Part shown: positions 35,919-46,007 of the stretch, piece by piece
Layout of the letters: each line of letters begins with the position of its first letter
Position numbering within the stretch: the first letter of the stretch is position 1
Assembly (NCBI RefSeq): GCF_036231945.1
Contig: NZ_CP109599.1
Location: forward strand, 1,364,001 to 1,428,000
DNA from: Streptomyces sp. NBC_01429
GTDB lineage: Bacteria > Actinomycetota > Actinomycetes > Streptomycetales > Streptomycetaceae
DNA: 64,000 nucleotides
Direction: 5' to 3'
Program-made: the position numbers and the translations under genes
Notes under the pieces: model-generated
The model's database searches: none
What the model was told of the DNA's origin: nothing
What the model saw: the letters and a program-made list of their open reading frames with translations, nothing else

Positions 35919-37112
35919 CTACCAGCGCACCGGGAGCGTGCGCACCCCGCGGATCAGCAGCCCCGGCAGCCAGTCGTACGCCCCGGCCTCGGGGTCGAGC
36001 GCCAAATCGGGGCAGCGTTCCAGCAGCGTGCGGAGGGCGATCCGGGCCTCCAGCCGGGCCAGCGGAGCGCCCACGCAGAAGTGGATGCCGTGGCCGAAGG
36101 CGAGATGGCCGGGGCCGCGCCCGGGAGTCGCCGACCGGCGGATGTCGAAGGTGTCGGGGTCGGGGAAGCGGGCCGGGTCGCGGTCCGCCGAGGCGAGCGA
36201 GACCAGGACGGTGCGCTGCGCCGGTATCTCCGCCCCGCCGAGCGTGACCGGCTCGCGGGTGAACCGTACGGTGCTGCTCTCCACCGGGCCCTCGAACCGC
36301 AGCGTCTCCTCGACCGCCGCGTCGATCAGCCCGAAGTCGGCTCGCAGCGCGGCCAGTTGGTCGGGGTGGGCGAGCAGGCACCGTACCGCGTTGGCGATCA
36401 GATTGACGGTGGTCTCGTGTCCGGCGATCAGCAGGACATAGGCCCACGCGCGCAGTTCGGCGGCCGACAGCCGGTCGCCGTCCTCCGCCCTGGTGCGCAG
36501 CAGCGAGGAGAGCAGATCGTCGCTGGGACCGGCCGCCCGTTTGTCCTCGATGAGTTCGTCGAGATACGCGCACAGCTCGATGGTGTTGACCCGCGCCCCG
36601 TCGGGGGTCGTGGGCGCGACGATCTCGTTGGTCCAGGCGCGGAAGGTGTCACGGTCGGCGTGCGGGACGCCGAGCAGCTCGCATATGACGGTGATGGGCA
36701 GCGGGAAGGCCAGCGCGTCGACCAGGTCGCCGTGCCCCGACGGGCCCATCGCGTCGAGGAGTTCGTCGGTGATCCGCTGGATGCGCGGCAGCAGCCGGTC
36801 CACCCGGCGCCCGGTGAACTCGGGGGCGACGAGCTTGCGCAGCCGGGTGTGGTCGGGCGGGTCGAGGACGAGGACGTGCGGGCCCATGATGGCCTCGTCG
36901 GCCGACTCGTACCCCATGGTGTCGAGCGCCTTGGAGAGCCGGGGGTCGGCGAGGGCCTCGCGCCCCTCCTCGTATCCGACGACCAGCCAGAACTGTCTGC
37001 CGTCCGGGGAGATCACCTCGTGGACGGGTCCCGTCTCCCGCAGCTTCGCGTAGTACGGGTAGGGGTTGACGTTGAAGTCCGGTCCGTAGTCCGCCAGTTC
37101 GATAACAGCCAT
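35919..37112 (-). CDS. Cytochrome P450 (CYP107-like)
   Basis: 397 residues. I-helix LLIAGHETTVNL, ExxR in VEETLRFEGPVE, heme loop FGHGIHFCVGAPLARLE. Soluble bacterial class I P450 needing external redox partners. No ferredoxin is nearby. ATG 37112 is only 4 bp from the stop of the response regulator, so it is the third gene of a kinase-regulator-P450 operon. This suggests that its expression follows that two-component system. Substrate unknown. It is unrelated in position to the indolocarbazole P450s. Confidence 0.9.
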   Translation of the reverse strand: MAVIELADYGPDFNVNPYPYYAKLRETGPVHEVISPDGRQFWLVVGYEEGREALADPRLSKALDTMGYESADEAIMGPHVLVLDPPDHTRLRKLVAPEFTGRRVDRLLPRIQRITDELLDAMGPSGHGDLVDALAFPLPITVICELLGVPHADRDTFRAWTNEIVAPTTPDGARVNTIELCAYLDELIEDKRAAGPSDDLLSSLLRTRAEDGDRLSAAELRAWAYVLLIAGHETTVNLIANAVRCLLAHPDQLAALRADFGLIDAAVEETLRFEGPVESSTVRFTREPVTLGGAEIPAQRTVLVSLASADRDPARFPDPDTFDIRRSATPGRGPGHLAFGHGIHFCVGAPLARLEARIALRTLLERCPDLALDPEAGAYDWLPGLLIRGVRTLPVRW

Positions 37113-37116
37113 CGGA

Positions 37117-37839
37117 TCAGCCTACGTCGCCGCCCCGCACGCTCCACCGGCCGCGAGCGGATCCGGCCGCGGCGGCCTGATCCGCGTCATGCACCAACAG
37201 GGCGATCTGCACCCGGTTGTTGAGGCGGAGCTTGGCCAGGATCCGGGAGACGTGCGCCTTGACCGTGGGCAGGCTCATGTAGAGGCTCGCGGCGATCTCC
37301 GCGTTGGACCGGCCCTGGCCGACCGCGAGCGCGACCTCCCGCTCGCGCTCGGCGAGCGCGGCGAGCCGGTCGGCGGCGCTGTTCCCGCGGCTCCCGGCCG
37401 CCGTCCCCTCCCCCGCCACCCGGGTCATCAGCTGACGGGTGACTGCGGGCGAGAGCACCGGATCACCGGCCGCCACCCGGCGTACCGCCGCGACGATCTC
37501 GGCGGGCGGGGTGTCCTTGAGGACGAAGCCGGCCGCGCCCGCGCGCAGCGCCCGTACCACCTGTTCGTCGGCGTGGAAGGTGGTCAGCACCAGGACCTCG
37601 GGGGCGCCGGGGCGGGCGCGCAGCGCCTCGGTGGCGGTCAGGCCGTCCATGGAGGGCATCCGGATGTCCATCAGGACGACATCGGGCGCGACGCGCTCGA
37701 CCAGGGAGGACACCTCCGTGCCGTCGGCCGCCTCCCCCACTATCTCGATGTCGTCGGCGCCGCCGAGCATCAGGGTGAGCCCGGCGCGAACGAGCGGGTC
37801 GTCGTCAACAATGATCAGTCTGATGGCCTTGGTGGTCAT
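37117..37839 (-). CDS. NarL/FixJ-family response regulator
   Basis: 240 residues. Receiver domain with acidic pocket VDDDP (12-15), phospho-acceptor Asp58 in VVLMDIRMPSMDG, and switch residues TTFHADE and KDTPP. The C-terminal LuxR helix-turn-helix is LAEREREVALAVGQGRSNAEI, then PTVKAHVSRILAKL. Its ATG overlaps the kinase stop by ATGA. Partner of the adjacent kinase. Confidence 0.93.
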   Translation of the reverse strand: MTTKAIRLIIVDDDPLVRAGLTLMLGGADDIEIVGEAADGTEVSSLVERVAPDVVLMDIRMPSMDGLTATEALRARPGAPEVLVLTTFHADEQVVRALRAGAAGFVLKDTPPAEIVAAVRRVAAGDPVLSPAVTRQLMTRVAGEGTAAGSRGNSAADRLAALAEREREVALAVGQGRSNAEIAASLYMSLPTVKAHVSRILAKLRLNNRVQIALLVHDADQAAAAGSARGRWSVRGGDVG

Positions 37840-39122
37840 GGACTCCACGGTAGCCAAGCCCGGACGGCGAACCCGCCGTCCCCGGTGGGCCCGTGCTCGA
37901 ACCGGCCACCGGCCAGCGCGGCCCGTTCGGTGAGCCCGATCAGCCCCTGTCCCGAGCCGGGCACCTTCGGGACCTCGCCCGGGGGCGGGGTGTTGCGCAC
38001 CTCGATGGTGAGCCCCTCCCCGGGGCCGCCGCCGACCTCGACGGTCGCCCGGCTGCCGGGCGCGTGCTTGCGGGCGTTGGTCAGGCCCTCCTGGGCGACT
38101 CGGTAGGCGGTACGGCCGAGGGCGGCGGGCACGGCGGAGGGGTCGTCGACGAGGCTGTCGAGCGCGACGTCCATCCCGGCCTGCCCGACCTCGTCGACCA
38201 GCGCGTCCAGGGTGGCCAGGGTGGGCTGCGGCCGGTCGCCCTCGTCGCCGGGCGCCCGCAGCACCCCGATGATCATGCGCAGGTCCTGGAGCGCCTCGTG
38301 CGCGCTGTCCCTGATCACCCCCGCCGCCCTGGCGACCTCGGGCGCCGGAGCGTCCGGCCGGAACTCCAGCGCGCCCGCGTGGACGCTCAGCAGCGTCAGC
38401 CGGTGCGCGAGGACGTCGTGCATCTCCCGGGCGATCTCCTCGCGGGCGAGCCGCTGCGCCTGCTCGGCACGGAGCGCCGCCTCGGCCTCCGCGCGCACCG
38501 CGCGCTCGCGCAGCGCCGCGACCAGCTGGCGTCTGGCCCGTACGAGCATGCCCCAGCCGACCGACAGCAGGATGACGGCCAGGGTGGCGATGACCGTGGT
38601 CGGGACCGAGCTGTTCGGATCCGGGCGGAGGTACGCCTGCCCGATCCCGGTGAGCAGCGACACCACACCGACGATCAGCACGGGCCGCAGCGGCCGGTGC
38701 ACGGCCACACAGAACAGCGCGACCACCGAGGCCCCGCCGGCGGCCGGAGCCACCATGCTCAGCACCGCCAGCACGAGCGCCAGCTCCACCGGCCGGCGCC
38801 GCCGCAGCCACAGGCCGCAGCAGGCCAGCACCGTCCCGGCGATATCGAGGAAGAGGACCGGATCGGAGTTGTCCGTCTGCTGGATGCTCTGGAGGGTCAG
38901 CAGCCCGATGCCCGCCGCGAGCAGCGTCATGAACGTGTCGACGATCCAGTCCCGCACGGTACGGCGCGGCCGGACCCGGGCCGCGCCGTACCGGCCGGGG
39001 GCACGGTCGAGGCCGGGGGCACGGTCGGGGCCGGGGTCGAGGTCGTGGTCTCCGGCCGGCTCGGGGTCCCTCGGGTAGATCATCTCCGAGGGCAGCAGCC
39101 AGGAGTAGTCCGTGCGTGTCAT
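37836..39122 (-). CDS. Sensor histidine kinase (HisKA_3 type)
   Basis: 428 residues. N-terminal cytoplasmic stretch rich in Pro/Gly/Asp, then about 5-6 membrane helices (residues ~60-190). The dimerisation box EEIAREMHDVLAHRLTLLSVH carries the phospho-accepting His235. A HATPase_c domain follows with RVAQEGLTNARKHAPG and GQGLIGLTERA. Membrane sensor with no large outside domain, so it may sense a membrane state. Forms a pair with the following response regulator. Confidence 0.92.
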   Translation of the reverse strand: MTRTDYSWLLPSEMIYPRDPEPAGDHDLDPGPDRAPGLDRAPGRYGAARVRPRRTVRDWIVDTFMTLLAAGIGLLTLQSIQQTDNSDPVLFLDIAGTVLACCGLWLRRRRPVELALVLAVLSMVAPAAGGASVVALFCVAVHRPLRPVLIVGVVSLLTGIGQAYLRPDPNSSVPTTVIATLAVILLSVGWGMLVRARRQLVAALRERAVRAEAEAALRAEQAQRLAREEIAREMHDVLAHRLTLLSVHAGALEFRPDAPAPEVARAAGVIRDSAHEALQDLRMIIGVLRAPGDEGDRPQPTLATLDALVDEVGQAGMDVALDSLVDDPSAVPAALGRTAYRVAQEGLTNARKHAPGSRATVEVGGGPGEGLTIEVRNTPPPGEVPKVPGSGQGLIGLTERAALAGGRFEHGPTGDGGFAVRAWLPWSP

Positions 39123-39175
39123 GCCCACCAAGTTACGCAGGTGGGAGACGTGGTGGTGCGCGCCGGAGCGGGGTC

Positions 39176-39210
39176 GGTACCAAAGTCGCGGGGTTGCCGA
39201 CTTCGGTGCC
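39176..39210. terminator. Hairpin between allantoicase and the kinase operon
   Basis: GGTACCAAAGTCG (39176-39188) and CGACTTCGGTGCC (39198-39210) pair over 13 bp with two mismatches that become G-U pairs in one strand's transcript, around a 9-nt loop. It lies 34 bp past the allantoicase stop. It could also be a control site before the kinase gene. Confidence 0.55.
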
Positions 39211-39244
39211 GGTCCCTGCTCCTCCCCTGCTCCTTCCCGGCCGC

Positions 39245-40429
39245 TCAGCCGCCCAGTTCGCGGTGGCGCGCGGCCAGCCGCTCCGCGCCCCGGTCCGTCA
39301 GGGAGCCGAACAGCCGCAGCCGGGAGATCCCGCCGTCGGGGAAGATGTCGATCCGCGCCTCGGACGCGACCACGCCGGCCGGCAGTACGTAGCGGTGGTT
39401 CGTATCGGGCTGGAGCGCGGTCCTGGGCAGGATCTCGGTCCAGCCGCCCGTCCCGGCCCCGGTCCCGGACTCTTCCTCCGCCGGTGTTCCCGGCGCCGGA
39501 TCCGGCTCGGGCTCCGGCGCACCGTCCCGTACCCAGAGCGTGGCCCAGCCCGCGGCGTTGCCCTTCAGGTAGGCGGTGTCGATCTCGACGGCGTGGATCT
39601 CGGCCTGCTCGGCGAGCCGGTAGCGGATCCAGTCGTGGCCCCGGTCGCGGCGGCGCCGTGTCTCCCAGCCGTCGTCCATCCGGCCGGAGCGGCCGGGCCC
39701 GATGGTGTTGGCGGCGGGTGAGTAGAAGCGGTCGGAGGAGTCCTCGACCCGGCCGCCGTTCTCCAGCGCGACGACGTCGAACGTGCCGAGGGCGCCGAGC
39801 CACGCCGGGTCGGGCACGGCCTCGCCGTACACCCGCAGCCGGGCGATCCCGCCGTCGGGGTGCTGGTTGATCCGCAGATGGGTGAAGCGCCGCCGGACGT
39901 CGACCGCGAAGCCGTTGGCCGCGTGGCCGCCGATCTCCGTACGGGGCACGAGGACCGTCCACTCCACCCCGTCGGCGAGGAGGTCATCGGGGGACGGGGT
40001 GCCGGGCAGCGCGGTGGCCTCCACGGAGACCGCGCGGGGGTAGTTCCCCCGGAAGTGCGCGGTGTCGACGACGATGCCGCCGATCACCCCGGGGACGCCG
40101 AGCCTGACCAGCGCCCAGTCGTGGTCGGTGTCGGCGGGGTGCGGGCGCGCGGCGCCGGTGCCGCGCCTGCGGCGGGTCTCCCAGCCGTCCATGATCTTGC
40201 CCTTGTGGCCGAAGCGTTCCGGTTCGAACGCGGCGGGTTCCGGCCTGAGCATGTTCTCGCGCTCGGCGAAGAACTCGTCGTTGGCGGCCGTCACCCCGGC
40301 GCCGAGCCGCCGGTCGGCGAGGTCGGTGAGGTGGGTGAAGGGGAAGTCGGCGGCGCGGTAGTCGGCGTACGGGTCGCCGCCGCCGTACGGCCGGGCGTCA
40401 CCGGTGAACCGGGTATCGGGCACGTTCAC
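39245..40429 (-). CDS. alc: Allantoicase
   Basis: 394 residues. Hydrolyses allantoate to ureidoglycolate and urea. The protein is two repeats of the allantoicase domain. Each has a [12 protein letters not shown] or [13 protein letters not shown] motif, then D-W-x-x-x-R-L, then an inner [10 protein letters not shown] or [12 protein letters not shown] strand and a closing [13 protein letters not shown] or [13 protein letters not shown]. The GTG at 40429 has an AAAGGA site and overlaps the allantoinase stop by GTGA. Encoded after allantoinase in one operon. Confidence 0.93.
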   Translation of the reverse strand: MNVPDTRFTGDARPYGGGDPYADYRAADFPFTHLTDLADRRLGAGVTAANDEFFAERENMLRPEPAAFEPERFGHKGKIMDGWETRRRRGTGAARPHPADTDHDWALVRLGVPGVIGGIVVDTAHFRGNYPRAVSVEATALPGTPSPDDLLADGVEWTVLVPRTEIGGHAANGFAVDVRRRFTHLRINQHPDGGIARLRVYGEAVPDPAWLGALGTFDVVALENGGRVEDSSDRFYSPAANTIGPGRSGRMDDGWETRRRRDRGHDWIRYRLAEQAEIHAVEIDTAYLKGNAAGWATLWVRDGAPEPEPDPAPGTPAEEESGTGAGTGGWTEILPRTALQPDTNHRYVLPAGVVASEARIDIFPDGGISRLRLFGSLTDRGAERLAARHRELGG

Positions 40430-41763
40430 TCGTTCCTTTCGAGCAGTCGTCCGGCGGGCTCGGTGAAGGCGCCGTCGCGGACGACCGGAACACCGCGCAG
40501 CCAGGTCGACCTGACCACGCCGTGCAGGGTTCTGCCCGCGTACGCCGTCACCTGGTTGCGGTGGTGCAGCGCGGCCGGGTCCACGGTGAAGGTCTCCTCG
40601 GGCGCGAGGACCGCGAAGTCGGCGTCGCGTCCGGCCGCGATCGCGCCCTTGCGGGTCAGGCCCGCGAGCGCGGCGGGGGCCGTCGACATCCAGCGCACGA
40701 CGTCCTCCAGCGGCCGGCCGCGCCGGCGCGCCTCGGTCCAGATCGCCGGGAGTCCCAGCTGGAGGGAGGAGATGCCGCCCCAGGCGGTGGCGAAGTCGGG
40801 GGTCTTGAGATCGGAGGTGCAGGGCGAGTGGTCGGAGACGACACAGTCGATCGTGCCGTCGGCGAGCCCCTGCCACAGCGCGTCCTGGTTCGCGGCCTCC
40901 CTGATCGGCGGGCAGCACTTGAACTCCGTGGCCCCGTCCGGGACTTCCTCCGCCGTGAGGGTGAGGAAGTGCGGACAGGACTCTGCGGTGATCCGCACCC
41001 CGGCGCGCCGGGCCGCGGCTATCAGCGGCAGCGCGTCCGACGAGGACAGGTGCAGGACGTGCACCCGGGCGTCGAGCCGCTCGGCCTGCGCGACGAGGCC
41101 CGCGATCGCCGCGTTCTCGGCGCCGCGCGGGCGGGACGCCAGGAAGTCGGCGTAGGCGGGCCCGCCCCGCCGGGGCGCGGACTCCAGGGCGTGCGGGTCC
41201 TCGGCGTGCACGATCAGCAGTCCGCCGAAGCCGGAGATCTCGGCGAGCGAGCGGCCCAGCCGCTCCTGGTCCAGCTCGGGGAACTCCTCCACCCCGGACG
41301 GCGACAGGAAGCACTTGAAGCCGAAGACCCCGGCGTCGTGCAGCGGCCAGAGGTCCCTCACGTTGTCCGGCACCGCGCCGCCCCAGAAGCCGACGTCGAC
41401 ATGGACCCGGCCGCGCGCGGCCGCGCGCTTGGTCTCCAGGTGGGCGGGGGTCGTGGTGGGCGGCAGCGAGTTGAGGGGCATGTCGAGCAGCGTGGTGATG
41501 CCACCGGCGGCGGCGGCGCGGGTGGCGGTCCAGAACCCCTCCCACTCGGCGCGTCCGGGGTCGTTGACATGGACGTGGGTGTCGACGAGACCGGGCAGTA
41601 CGGCGTCGTCCCCGACGTCCTCCAGCCGGGCGCCCGCCGGCACCTCGCACGCGTACGGCAGGACGGCCGCGACCGTGGCACCGGCGACCGCGATCGAGGC
41701 GGGGCGCACGCCCTCGGGGGTGACGACGCGGGTGGAACGCAGCACCAGGTTCACATCGGACAC
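40426..41763 (-). CDS. allB: Allantoinase
   Basis: 445 residues, cyclic amidohydrolase opening allantoin to allantoate. Metal site: HVHVNDPG near residue 58-65, the carboxylated-lysine segment [29 protein letters not shown], and the late aspartate in CVVSDHSPC. The GTG at 41763 follows GGAAGGG. A 17-bp palindrome lies 29 bp upstream of the start, and a diverging IclR gene beyond it suggests AllR-type control. Confidence 0.94.
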   Translation of the reverse strand: MSDVNLVLRSTRVVTPEGVRPASIAVAGATVAAVLPYACEVPAGARLEDVGDDAVLPGLVDTHVHVNDPGRAEWEGFWTATRAAAAGGITTLLDMPLNSLPPTTTPAHLETKRAAARGRVHVDVGFWGGAVPDNVRDLWPLHDAGVFGFKCFLSPSGVEEFPELDQERLGRSLAEISGFGGLLIVHAEDPHALESAPRRGGPAYADFLASRPRGAENAAIAGLVAQAERLDARVHVLHLSSSDALPLIAAARRAGVRITAESCPHFLTLTAEEVPDGATEFKCCPPIREAANQDALWQGLADGTIDCVVSDHSPCTSDLKTPDFATAWGGISSLQLGLPAIWTEARRRGRPLEDVVRWMSTAPAALAGLTRKGAIAAGRDADFAVLAPEETFTVDPAALHHRNQVTAYAGRTLHGVVRSTWLRGVPVVRDGAFTEPAGRLLERNE

Positions 41764-41791
41764 GCGTGGCCCTTCCGGACGTACCAGCGAA

Positions 41792-41808
41792 TTCAACGAA
41801 CTGTTGAA
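41792..41808. promoter_or_regulatory. Putative AllR operator before allB
   Basis: TTCAACGAACTGTTGAA is a palindrome with perfect 6-bp arms. The same TTCAA-N7-TTGAA arrangement recurs at 44237-44253 before malate synthase, which supports a shared regulator binding both. Confidence 0.7.
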
Positions 41809-41895
41809 GGAGTCTTCACTCAGGACGCAGGACCAGTCAAGGGCACCAGGGTTCCCCGCGCGCTCCCGAGACGTTTCCGGCGCGTTGCCCGGCGC

Positions 41896-41931
41896 GGGGA
41901 GCGGTGCGGGGAGCGGTGCGGGGAGCGGTGC
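41896..41931. repeat. 12-bp tandem repeat, three perfect copies
   Basis: GGGGAGCGGTGC repeated head to tail in the allB-allR gap. Non-coding. Possible spacer-length variation between strains. Confidence 0.85.
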
Positions 41932-42073
41932 GGCGATGTGCGCGGAGGGGGCGGAGGGCGGTGCGGAGGGGGCGGCTCGTCCGCCGGGGGCCGGACGGCG
42001 CGGCCGGTAGGCTGCATGCCTGCCCTCCCCCGCCCGCCGCGTCCGCTTCGCCCGTCCCGAAAGGACCGTTGCC

Positions 42074-42874
42074 GTGCCGTCGTCCAGCGCCAGCACCACC
42101 GACTCCGCCAAATCCGCCGCCGGCGGTGGCGTCCAGTCTCTTGAGCGTGCCTTCGACCTGCTCGAAAGGATGGCGGACGCGGGCGGCGAGGTAGGGCTGA
42201 GCGAGCTGTCGGCCAGCAGCGGGCTGCCGCTGCCGACCATCCACCGGCTGATGCGCACCCTGGTCGTCTGCGGGTACGTGCGCCAGCAGGCCAACCGGCG
42301 GTACGCGCTCGGGCCGAGGCTGATCCGGCTCGGCGAGTCGGCGTCACGGCTGCTGGGCACCTGGGCCAGGCCGTATCTGGCGCGGCTGGTCGAGGAGACC
42401 GGCGAGACCGCGAACATGGCGCTGCTCGACGGCGACGAGGTCGTCTACGTCGCACAGGTCCCGTCCAAGCACTCGATGCGGATGTTCACCGAGGTGGGCC
42501 GCCGGGTGCTGCCGCACTCCACGGGGGTGGGCAAGGCGCTGCTCGCGCACCTCCCGCCGGAGGAGGTGCGCGCGCTGCTGGCCCGTACCGGGATGCCGGC
42601 CGCCACCGAGAAGACGATCACGACGCCCGACGGGTTTCTCGACGCCCTGGAGCTGGTGCGCCGGGCCGGGTACGCGATCGACGACAACGAGCAGGAGATC
42701 GGCGTCCGCTGCCTGGCCGTCAGCGTCCCGGACTCCCCGACGGCCGCGGCCATCTCCATCTCGGGCCCGGCGGGCCGGGTGACGGAGGAGGCCACGGAGC
42801 GGATCGTCCCGGTGCTCCAGGAGGTGGCGCGGGATCTCTCCGTGGCTCTGACCAGCGCGACGACGGCCGGCTGA
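42074..42874 (+). CDS. allR: IclR-family regulator, AllR-like
   Basis: 266 residues. N-terminal winged helix ([41 protein letters not shown]) and C-terminal effector domain ([41 protein letters not shown]). Divergent from allB. In S. coelicolor an IclR repressor called AllR controls allantoin genes and malate synthase. The neighbourhood here is the same, and the paired palindromes fit. The GTG start at 42074 follows GAAAGGA. Ligand would be allantoin or glyoxylate-related (inference). Confidence 0.88.
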   Translation: MPSSSASTTDSAKSAAGGGVQSLERAFDLLERMADAGGEVGLSELSASSGLPLPTIHRLMRTLVVCGYVRQQANRRYALGPRLIRLGESASRLLGTWARPYLARLVEETGETANMALLDGDEVVYVAQVPSKHSMRMFTEVGRRVLPHSTGVGKALLAHLPPEEVRALLARTGMPAATEKTITTPDGFLDALELVRRAGYAIDDNEQEIGVRCLAVSVPDSPTAAAISISGPAGRVTEEATERIVPVLQEVARDLSVALTSATTAG

Positions 42875-42928
42875 CGCGCGACCGGCGGGCCGAGAGGCCC
42901 GGGCCCCGGCCGGGCCTCGGCCGGACCG

Positions 42929-42979
42929 GGACCTCAGCCGGACCAGGACCTCAGCGGGACCGGGACCTCAGCGGGGCCT
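42929..42979. repeat. 17-bp tandem repeat, three copies
   Basis: Units at 42929-42945, 42946-42962 and 42963-42979, all beginning GGACCTCAGC and differing at 1-4 positions. A partial fourth unit follows. The array lies between the convergent allR and DUF5955 genes, and its last bases reach the stop codon of the latter. Confidence 0.8.
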
Positions 42980-43299
42980 CAGCGGGGCGGACGCGGGGTG
43001 TCGCCGAACAGGTCGACGGCGTTGCGTACGTCCATCAGCGGCTTCCGCAGCGCGCTGACCGACCCGATCGAGCCCACGATCAGCAGCAGCGAGCGGCGCA
43101 TCCTGGCGGTCTCGGGCGCACCGCCCGCCACCATCGCGGCGAGGGCCGCCAGCTCGTCCTCGGCGATCGCCCGGTCCCGGAACTCCGCCTGATACCCGGC
43201 CAGTTCGCGCCGGAGCTGGGCCACCGCCACACCCAGCCCCACGATTCTCGGATCCTCGCCCCGCTCCGTCACCGACGGCTGCCCCACGCTCCGCAACAC
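42979..43299 (-). CDS. Small protein of the DUF5955 type
   Basis: 106 residues, mostly helical: LGVAVAQLRRELAGYQAEF, then AEDELAALAAM, then RMRRSLLLIVGSIGSVSAL and ending in a VDLFGDTPR-like stretch. This pattern matches a Streptomyces family of unknown function (DUF5955) as I recall it. The GTG at 43299 starts the conserved VLRSVGQ. Function unknown. No link to allantoin use is evident beyond position. Confidence 0.7.
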   Translation of the reverse strand: MLRSVGQPSVTERGEDPRIVGLGVAVAQLRRELAGYQAEFRDRAIAEDELAALAAMVAGGAPETARMRRSLLLIVGSIGSVSALRKPLMDVRNAVDLFGDTPRPPR

Positions 43300-43496
43300 A
43301 GCTCTCCCCCTCGCCCCTCGCCCCGGGCACACCGATGTACCCGGGCACGGCTCCGTGCCGCTATACCGATTCCCCCCTGGACGGTGGTCAAGCGCCAAGG
43401 TTCGCGCGCAAGTTAACGCCATCGCGTGCCGTACGCGCCACTCCGCGCAACCGGCGGCACAGGAGGCGCGCGGCGCGCGGATGGTATGCAGGGCGC

Positions 43497-44252
43497 ATGG
43501 CAGCCGCACCCGTGACAGACGCCCACGGCGAACCAGCCGCTCACGCCCCCGGACCGTCCGCTCCGCCCGTGGCCGGGCTGCTGCTCGCGGCGGGTGGAGG
43601 GCGGCGGCTGGGCGGCAGACCGAAAGCGCTGCTGACGCACCGGGGCCGCCCCCTGGTCGAGCACGCGGCGCGCGCCCTGCGCGAAGGGGGCTGCGCTCCG
43701 GTGCACGTGGTGCTGGGCGCGGCGGAGCGGGAGGTACGCGACCTGGCGGAACGGGCAGGACAGCCCGGACCGGCAGGACCGGCAGGACTGCCCGCGCCGA
43801 CCGGACCGCCCGGACCGTCCGGACTGGCCGGCTGCGTCCTGGTCGGCAACCCGAGATGGCAGGAGGGAATGGGCACCTCACTGCGGGCCGGGCTGGACTC
43901 CCTGGCCGGTACGGGCGCGGCGGCGGCGCTGGTGCTCCTGGTGGACCAGCCGGGCATCGGCGCGGCGGCGGTGGCCCGGATGGTGGCCGCGTACCGCGAC
44001 CCGCGTTCGCTCGCGACGGCGTCGTACGGGGGAAGGCGCGGCCATCCGGTGCTGCTCGGCAGCGAGCACTGGGCGGGGGTGGCGGCGGATGCGCGGGGCG
44101 ACCGGGGGGCACGTGTCTACCTGAAGGCGCACGGGAGCGAGATCGTCGCGGTGGAGTGCGGGGATGTCGCGAGCGCCTACGACATCGACACCGAGGAGGA
44201 TCTGTGGCGCCTCGCACCGGCGCCGGAACCACCCTCTTCAACAAACCATTGA
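43497..44252 (+). CDS. MobA-like nucleotidyltransferase (molybdenum-cofactor type)
   Basis: 251 residues. LLLAAGGGRRLGGRPKALL is the NTP-binding loop and lysine of the MobA/MocA group. LVLLVDQPGIGAAAVARM holds the metal-binding Asp, and GRRGHPVLL the family PxLL segment. The middle carries a Pro/Gly-Ala-rich insert (about 82-102). Related enzymes cytidylate or guanylate molybdopterin for xanthine dehydrogenase, which produces urate upstream of allantoin, so the position makes sense. No dehydrogenase is in the window. Its stop lies within the palindrome before malate synthase. Confidence 0.8.
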   Translation: MAAAPVTDAHGEPAAHAPGPSAPPVAGLLLAAGGGRRLGGRPKALLTHRGRPLVEHAARALREGGCAPVHVVLGAAEREVRDLAERAGQPGPAGPAGLPAPTGPPGPSGLAGCVLVGNPRWQEGMGTSLRAGLDSLAGTGAAAALVLLVDQPGIGAAAVARMVAAYRDPRSLATASYGGRRGHPVLLGSEHWAGVAADARGDRGARVYLKAHGSEIVAVECGDVASAYDIDTEEDLWRLAPAPEPPSSTNH

Positions 44253-44253
44253 A
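44237..44253. promoter_or_regulatory. Putative AllR operator before malate synthase
   Basis: TTCAA (44237-44241), 7 bp, TTGAA (44249-44253), identical in arms and spacing to the site before allB. It overlaps the end of the upstream nucleotidyltransferase gene, 62 bp before the aceB start. Confidence 0.65.
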
Positions 44254-44263
44254 CTTCCACCAT

Positions 44264-44278
44264 GAGAAAACTATTCTC
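44264..44278. promoter_or_regulatory. Second inverted repeat before aceB
   Basis: GAGAA-AACTA-TTCTC, perfect 5-bp arms, between the putative AllR site and the start codon. It could be an additional operator or part of the promoter. The locally A/T-rich stretch is unusual for the window. Confidence 0.4.
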
Positions 44279-44314
44279 CACGAGTCAGAAGCGTCCCTGA
44301 AGGAGTGACAGCTC

Positions 44315-45949
<1,635 letters not shown>

Positions 45950-45954
45950 GCGGA

Positions 45955-45972
45955 GCCCGCTCACTGTCGGGC
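45955..45972. terminator. Weak hairpin between aceB and brxHI
   Basis: GCCCG (45955-45959) and CGGGC (45968-45972) with an 8-nt loop, 5 bp after the aceB stop, in a convergent gap. Confidence 0.4.
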
Positions 45973-46007
45973 ACCAGGTCGTCAGGTTCGTGACCGGGCC
46001 GGGCTTC

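Larger units (their letters stand above)
41764..42073. promoter_or_regulatory. Divergent control region allB / IclR gene
   Basis: 310 bp without a gene. Holds the TTCAA-N7-TTGAA palindrome near allB and a 12-bp triple repeat in the middle (both entered separately). No clear -35/-10 boxes can be assigned. Confidence 0.5.

Noticed and set aside
42929..42990. 17-bp repeat array as a possible CRISPR
   Set aside because: The copies are head to tail with no spacers, are short, and have no cas genes nearby.
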